From Streptomyces hygroscopicus (GTDB lineage: Bacteria > Actinomycetota > Actinomycetes > Streptomycetales > Streptomycetaceae), in assembly GCA_002021875.1 (NCBI GenBank), contig CP018627.1, forward strand, positions 4,588,001-4,652,000: a DNA stretch of 64,000 nucleotides. The letters run 5' to 3'. Every line of letters starts with the position of its first letter. The stretch's first letter is position 1. The translations under genes and the position numbers were made by a program. Below, piece by piece: positions 60,321 through 64,000 of this stretch. The notes under the pieces were generated by a model that was given only the letters and a program-made list of their open reading frames with translations, did not search any database and had not been told where the DNA came from.

Positions 60321-61621
60321 GGACGGCAGAGTCCCATGAAGCAGGCGATGGCCGCGAGCGCGCAGACGAGCTGGACGACGGCCATCGGCACCGCCGTGGT
60401 CTCCCCCGCGATCCCCACCAGCGGGGAGGCGACGGCGCCCAGCAGGAAGGTGGAGGTGCCCAGCAGCGCGGAGGCGGAACCGGCGGCGTGCGGGGTGCGG
60501 TTCAGGGCCTGGGCGTTGGTGTTCGGCATGGCCAGGCCCATCGCGGACATCAGCACGAACAGGCTCCCCGCCACCGGGACGAGCCCGGCCTTCCCGAAGA
60601 CCCCGGAGGCCAGCACGAGCAGCGCGGCCGCCGCGACGGTGATCACGACCAGCCCGACCATCAGCACCTTGTCCATGCTGACCCGGCCGACCAGCACCCG
60701 GCCGTTGAGCTGGCCGATGGCGATCAGGCCGATCGAGTTCAGCCCGAAGAGCAGGCTGAAGGTCTGCGGTGAGGCGCCGTAGATCTCCTGGACGATGAAG
60801 GACGACCCGGCGACATAGGCGAAGAGCGCCGCGAAGGCGAAGCTGCCCGCGAGCATGTAGCCGGTGAAGACGCGGTCGGCGAGCAGCCCGCGCATGGTGC
60901 GCAGGGTCTGGCCGAGCCCTCCGTCCTGGCGCCGCTCGGGCGGCAGCGTCTCCCCCAGCCACCGCCAGACCACGAAGGTGAGCAGGGTGCCGATCACGGT
61001 GAGCACCGCGAAGACACCGCGCCAGTCGGTGAAGCGCAGGATCTGGCCACCGATGAGCGGGGCCACGATGGGCGCCACCCCCGAGATCAGCATCAGGGTG
61101 GAGAAGAAGCGGGCCATCGCGATGCCGTCGTAGAGGTCCCGGACCACGGCTCGGGCGATCACGATACCGGCCGCGCCCGCGAGCCCCTGGAGCAGCCGGA
61201 AGCCGATGAGCAGCCCGGCGGTGGGGGCGAAGGCACAGATGGCGGTGGCGATGACGTAGATCACCATGCCGATGAGCAGCGGACGGCGGCGCCCCCACCG
61301 GTCGCTCATCGGGCCGACGGCGAGCTGGCCGAGCGCCATGCCCATCAGGCAGGCGGTGAGGGTGAGCTGGGCGGTGGCGGCCGAGCTGTGGAACCCGTCG
61401 GTGACCTCCGGCAGGGCCGGGAGGTACATGTCCATGGACAGCGGCGGGAGTGCGGTGAGCCCGCCGAGGATCAGGGTGACGAGGAGGCTCGTACGGCGCT
61501 GCGCGGTGAGCCCGGGAGGGGCGGCAGCGGAGGTGCGGGAGGCGGCGGAGGTGTCGGGGGTCAAGGTTCCGGGCCGGTCGGCCCGGGTGGGAGCGGCGGC
61601 CGGTTGGCCGGGCTGCTGCAT
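60281..61621 (-). CDS. Bcr/CflA-family MFS drug transporter
   Basis: 446 aa. A 40-residue Ala/Pro/Thr leader, then 12 membrane segments with PLSMDMYLPALPEVTDGF (helix 1 to loop, typical of Bcr/CflA), GPMSDRWGRRRPLL (loop 2-3) and ARAVVRDLY (helix 4-5). The family exports bicyclomycin, chloramphenicol, sulfonamides or cysteine. GGAAGG precedes the ATG at 61621. Its 3' end overlaps the next gene by about 40 bp. Confidence 0.92.
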   Translation of the reverse strand: MQQPGQPAAAPTRADRPGTLTPDTSAASRTSAAAPPGLTAQRRTSLLVTLILGGLTALPPLSMDMYLPALPEVTDGFHSSAATAQLTLTACLMGMALGQLAVGPMSDRWGRRRPLLIGMVIYVIATAICAFAPTAGLLIGFRLLQGLAGAAGIVIARAVVRDLYDGIAMARFFSTLMLISGVAPIVAPLIGGQILRFTDWRGVFAVLTVIGTLLTFVVWRWLGETLPPERRQDGGLGQTLRTMRGLLADRVFTGYMLAGSFAFAALFAYVAGSSFIVQEIYGASPQTFSLLFGLNSIGLIAIGQLNGRVLVGRVSMDKVLMVGLVVITVAAAALLVLASGVFGKAGLVPVAGSLFVLMSAMGLAMPNTNAQALNRTPHAAGSASALLGTSTFLLGAVASPLVGIAGETTAVPMAVVQLVCALAAIACFMGLCRPWQRRTKQSVTVV

Positions 61622-61712
61622 GCGTACCTTCCATGAGTCGTTGATGCGTCTCTATGCTCTCAGCAATTCGAATGGGGTCGAACTCCTGTGGACAGGGGGG
61701 AACGGGGTCGGG

Positions 61713-62726
61713 ATGGCCGGGACAAGCGGGTCAAGGGCCGTGCGGTGGGGGATTCTGGCGACCGGTGGGATCGCCGCCTCGTTCACCACGGATCTGCTGG
61801 AGATGGCGGATGCGCAGGTCATCGCGGTCGGCTCGCGTCGGCCGGAGTCGGCCGAGCGGTTCGCGGAGCGGTTCGGGATATCCCGCGCCTACGGCGGCTG
61901 GGCGGAGCTGGCCGCCGATGACGACATCGATGTGATCTATGTCGCCACCCCGCACTCGGCCCATCGGGAGGCGGCCGGACTGTGTCTGGAGGCGGGGCGG
62001 GCGGTGCTGTGCGAGAAGCCGTTCACGCTCAATGTCCGGCAGGCCGAGGAGCTGGTGGGCCTCGCCCGGGCCCGGGGCCGCTTCCTGATGGAGGCGATGT
62101 GGACGTACTGCGATCCGGTCGTCCGCCGGATGACCGAGCTGGTCCACGACGGCGCGATCGGCGAGGTCCGGGCGGTCCACGCGGACTTCGGGCTGCCCGG
62201 CCCGATCGACCCGGACCACCGGCTGCGCGATCCGGCGCTGGGCGGCGGCGCCCTGCTGGACCTCGGCGTCTATCCGGTGTCCTTCGCGCAGTTGCTGCTC
62301 GGCGAGCCGGACGAGGTACGGGCGGTGGGACAGCTCTCCCCCGAGGGCGTGGATGTGAACACGGGCCTGGCGCTGGGCTGGGACAGCGGGGCGGTGGCGC
62401 TGCTCTCCTGCTCGATCACCGCGGATACGCCGATGACGGCGGCGGTGACGGGCACGGCGGGGCGGATCGAGTTCCCGCGCGGCTTCTTCCACCCCGAGCG
62501 CTTCGTGCTGCACCGGCCCGGCCGGGATCCGGAGGAGATCACCGCCGTGGACGGGCTGCGCTCCTACCAGCGGGAGGCTGCGGAGGTGATGCGCTGCCTG
62601 CGCGCGGGCGAGACCGAGTCTCCGCTGGTGCCGCTGGACGGCACCCTGGCGGTGATGCGCACCCTGGACGCGGCGCGGGAGCGGCTCGGGGTGCGGTATC
62701 CCGGCGAGGACGAGCGCGTGGTGTGA
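61713..62726 (+). CDS. Gfo/Idh/MocA-family NAD(P)-dependent oxidoreductase
   Basis: 337 aa. VRWGILATGGIAASFTTDL is the Rossmann loop, YVATPHSAHREAAGLCLEAG and VLCEKPFTLN (EKP motif with the catalytic Lys) are family hallmarks; FLMEAMWTYCDPVV and GGGALLDLGVYPV complete the substrate domain. The EAMWTR-like block places it near dihydrodiol or 1,5-anhydrofructose/xylose dehydrogenases. Start at the ATG 61713; the frame is open upstream without homology. Divergent from the Bcr/CflA pump. Confidence 0.9.
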   Translation: MAGTSGSRAVRWGILATGGIAASFTTDLLEMADAQVIAVGSRRPESAERFAERFGISRAYGGWAELAADDDIDVIYVATPHSAHREAAGLCLEAGRAVLCEKPFTLNVRQAEELVGLARARGRFLMEAMWTYCDPVVRRMTELVHDGAIGEVRAVHADFGLPGPIDPDHRLRDPALGGGALLDLGVYPVSFAQLLLGEPDEVRAVGQLSPEGVDVNTGLALGWDSGAVALLSCSITADTPMTAAVTGTAGRIEFPRGFFHPERFVLHRPGRDPEEITAVDGLRSYQREAAEVMRCLRAGETESPLVPLDGTLAVMRTLDAARERLGVRYPGEDERVV

Positions 62727-62775
62727 CGAGGTATGTGGTGTGACGAGGTATGAGGACGAGGTACGAGGGGTGACC

Positions 62776-62817
62776 CGGGCGGGCCCGGCGCCTGGGGTGC
62801 GCGCCGGGCCCCGCCCG
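62776..62817. terminator. Bidirectional hairpin terminator
   Basis: CGGGCGGGCCCGGCGC (62776-62791) pairs, with a one-base bulge, with 62801-62817, between the convergent Gfo/Idh and PhoD genes. Confidence 0.7.
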
Positions 62818-62821
62818 TCCG

Positions 62822-64000
62822 TCAGACCTGCTTCAGCCCGGGGTTCCCGGCCTCGCTGACGAACGACGCCGCCGTGGTGAGCGGCGCGCCCGGGGTGGTG
62901 ACCGCGGAGACGGTCTTGTAGTCGGCGCGTGCCCGCTCCTCGTCCAGCGAGACGGTCACATAGCCGCGCCGGCCGTTGTAGAACTTCATATGCGGGTTGG
63001 CGGCCAGGTAGGTGGCCCAGTTGTCGGGCTTGTCGGCGCCGTCCTTGCCGCTGGTGATGGAGGTGCCGACGAACTCCACGCCCAGGGTGCGGGAGTCCGG
63101 GTCGTCGAAGTCCTTCTTGATGTCGAAGGCGTAGTGCACATGCACATCGCCGGTGAGCACCACGAAGTTCTCCAGGCCCGCCTGCTCGACTCCGGCCAGG
63201 ATCCGCTCCCGGGAGGCGGGGTAGCCGTCCCAGGAGTCCATGGAGAGCTTGGAGCGGGCGGCCGTGGTGTTCTTCCGCTGGGAGAAGGTGACCTGCTGCG
63301 GCAGCACGTTCCAGGTGGCGGTGGAGCTCCGGAAGCCGCTGAGCAGCCAGCGCTCCTGGGTGGAGCCGGTGAGGGTGCGCGCGGGGTCCTCGGACTCCGG
63401 GCCGGGGTACTGCCAGCCGTCGCCGTACGCCTGGTTGGAGCGGTACTGCCGGGTGTCGAGGATGTCGAACTGGGCCAGCTTGCCGTAGTGGAAGCGGCGG
63501 TAGAGCCGCATGTCGGCGCCGTCCGGCTGCTGCGGCATCCGCAGCGGCATGTTCTCCCAGTACGCCCGGTAGGCGGCGGCCCGGCGGATCAGGAACTCGT
63601 CCGAGGGGCCGCCGTTCTCGTCGATGTCGTCCGCGTAGTTGTTCTCGGTCTCGTGGTCGTCCCACGTGACGAACCAGGGGAAGGCGGCGTGGGCGGCCTG
63701 AAGGTCCTCGTCGGACTTGTAGAGCGCGTAGCGCAGCCGGTAGTCCTCGAGGGTCATCGTCTCGGCGTTGAACACCGCGGGGAGGGTGCGGTCGGTGTAC
63801 TTCCGGGCGCCGCCCACGGCGTTGACCGCGTACTCGTACTGGTAGTCGCCCACGTGGAAGACGGCGTCCAGGTCCTCGTCCGCCAGGTGGCGGTAGGCGG
63901 TGAAGTAGCCGTCGTGGTACGCCTGGCAGGACACCAGGCCGAAGCGCACGTCCCGGACCTTGGCGCCCGGGGCGGGGGTGGTGCGGGTGCGGCCCACCGG
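62822..64000 (-). CDS. phoD: PhoD-like alkaline phosphatase/phosphodiesterase (C-terminal part)
   Basis: About 393 C-terminal residues; the frame is open to the window end, so start, signal peptide and N-terminal Ig-like domain are missing. RFGLVSCQAYHDGYFTAYRH, VFHVGDYQYEY, WDDHETENNYADD, and VVLTGDVHVHYAFDIKKDFD are the metal-binding blocks (Fe/Ca site) of PhoD enzymes, which release phosphate from monoesters or diesters outside the cell. The family is Tat-secreted and usually under PhoP control. It is convergent with the Gfo/Idh gene. Confidence 0.93.
   Translation of the reverse strand, partial: PVGRTRTTPAPGAKVRDVRFGLVSCQAYHDGYFTAYRHLADEDLDAVFHVGDYQYEYAVNAVGGARKYTDRTLPAVFNAETMTLEDYRLRYALYKSDEDLQAAHAAFPWFVTWDDHETENNYADDIDENGGPSDEFLIRRAAAYRAYWENMPLRMPQQPDGADMRLYRRFHYGKLAQFDILDTRQYRSNQAYGDGWQYPGPESEDPARTLTGSTQERWLLSGFRSSTATWNVLPQQVTFSQRKNTTAARSKLSMDSWDGYPASRERILAGVEQAGLENFVVLTGDVHVHYAFDIKKDFDDPDSRTLGVEFVGTSITSGKDGADKPDNWATYLAANPHMKFYNGRRGYVTVSLDEERARADYKTVSAVTTPGAPLTTAASFVSEAGNPGLKQV

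Noticed and set aside
1..64000. tRNA or rRNA genes
   Set aside because: No cloverleaf with TTCGA-type T-arm or rRNA-like stretch was recognised by eye; a tRNA scan would settle it.

Overview
The window is high-GC actinobacterial chromosome, almost certainly Streptomyces. Supporting signs are the strong G/C third-position bias, the glnE-glnA2-nadE-panB-map core block, a DUF397/XRE/HATPase cluster, a BTAD (AfsR/SARP-like) regulator, F420 metabolism, DmdR/IdeR-type iron boxes, many starts without Shine-Dalgarno sequences, and two rare TTA (bldA-dependent) codons in regulatory genes. All assignments come from reading the sequence; no database search was run.

Layout. 0-5.8 kb: the 3' end of a GH13 alpha-glucosidase, its LacI-type regulator (MalR-like), a PAP2-type membrane phosphatase, a Cof-type HAD phosphatase, and a PLP lyase/threonine-synthase-like enzyme coupled to a YheO/DauR-type regulator. 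5.8-8.2 kb: a 340-bp imperfect long inverted repeat with an AT-rich core, then a DUF397-XRE pair divergent from a TTA-containing HATPase. 8.3-11 kb: a nitroreductase-like gene broken by an in-frame stop, and a tandem pair of paralogous exported proteins. 11-21.5 kb: nitrogen and NAD metabolism (glnE, a glnA2-type glutamine-synthetase homologue, nadE) plus a multicopper oxidase with a possible copper operator. 21.5-27 kb: a GC-rich repeat field, an MFS pump, a membrane-anchored exo/endonuclease-fold protein, and a DHA2 pump with TetR repressor and a clear operator. 27-35 kb: panB, a Drr-type ABC exporter, a large BTAD/NB-ARC/TPR regulator beside a 4-copy tandem repeat, and an M50 protease. 35-40.5 kb: NADPH:F420 oxidoreductase and a four-gene sialidase-ABC importer operon with three stop/start overlaps. 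40.5-44.6 kb: an amine oxidase/LacI island that sits inside a 26-bp tandem repeat array together with an IS630 remnant. 44.6-53 kb: an MFS transporter, a small protein with a decayed paralogue, map, and an iron island (heme oxygenase and efeO-efeB-efeU, each block under an iron box). 53-64 kb: a Prim-Pol protein, a glycerophosphodiesterase, an Rsm22/METTL17-like methyltransferase ending at an IS630 end, a TetR-MFS pair bracketed by IS630-type inverted repeats, a cytochrome P450 stump, a serine beta-lactamase-fold hydrolase overlapping a Bcr/CflA pump, a Gfo/Idh oxidoreductase, and a PhoD-type phosphatase cut by the window end.

How genes work together: sialoside uptake and cleavage form one operon. 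Heme iron release and EfeUOB uptake form an iron-starvation module. Two TetR-pump pairs have visible operators. glnE lies near a GS homologue that lacks the adenylylation tyrosine. The least ordinary DNA is the long inverted repeat at 6.0-6.4 kb, the split 26-bp array at 41.2/44.5 kb, the IS630-bracketed cargo at 56.1-58.6 kb, and the iteron-like array at 33.7 kb.
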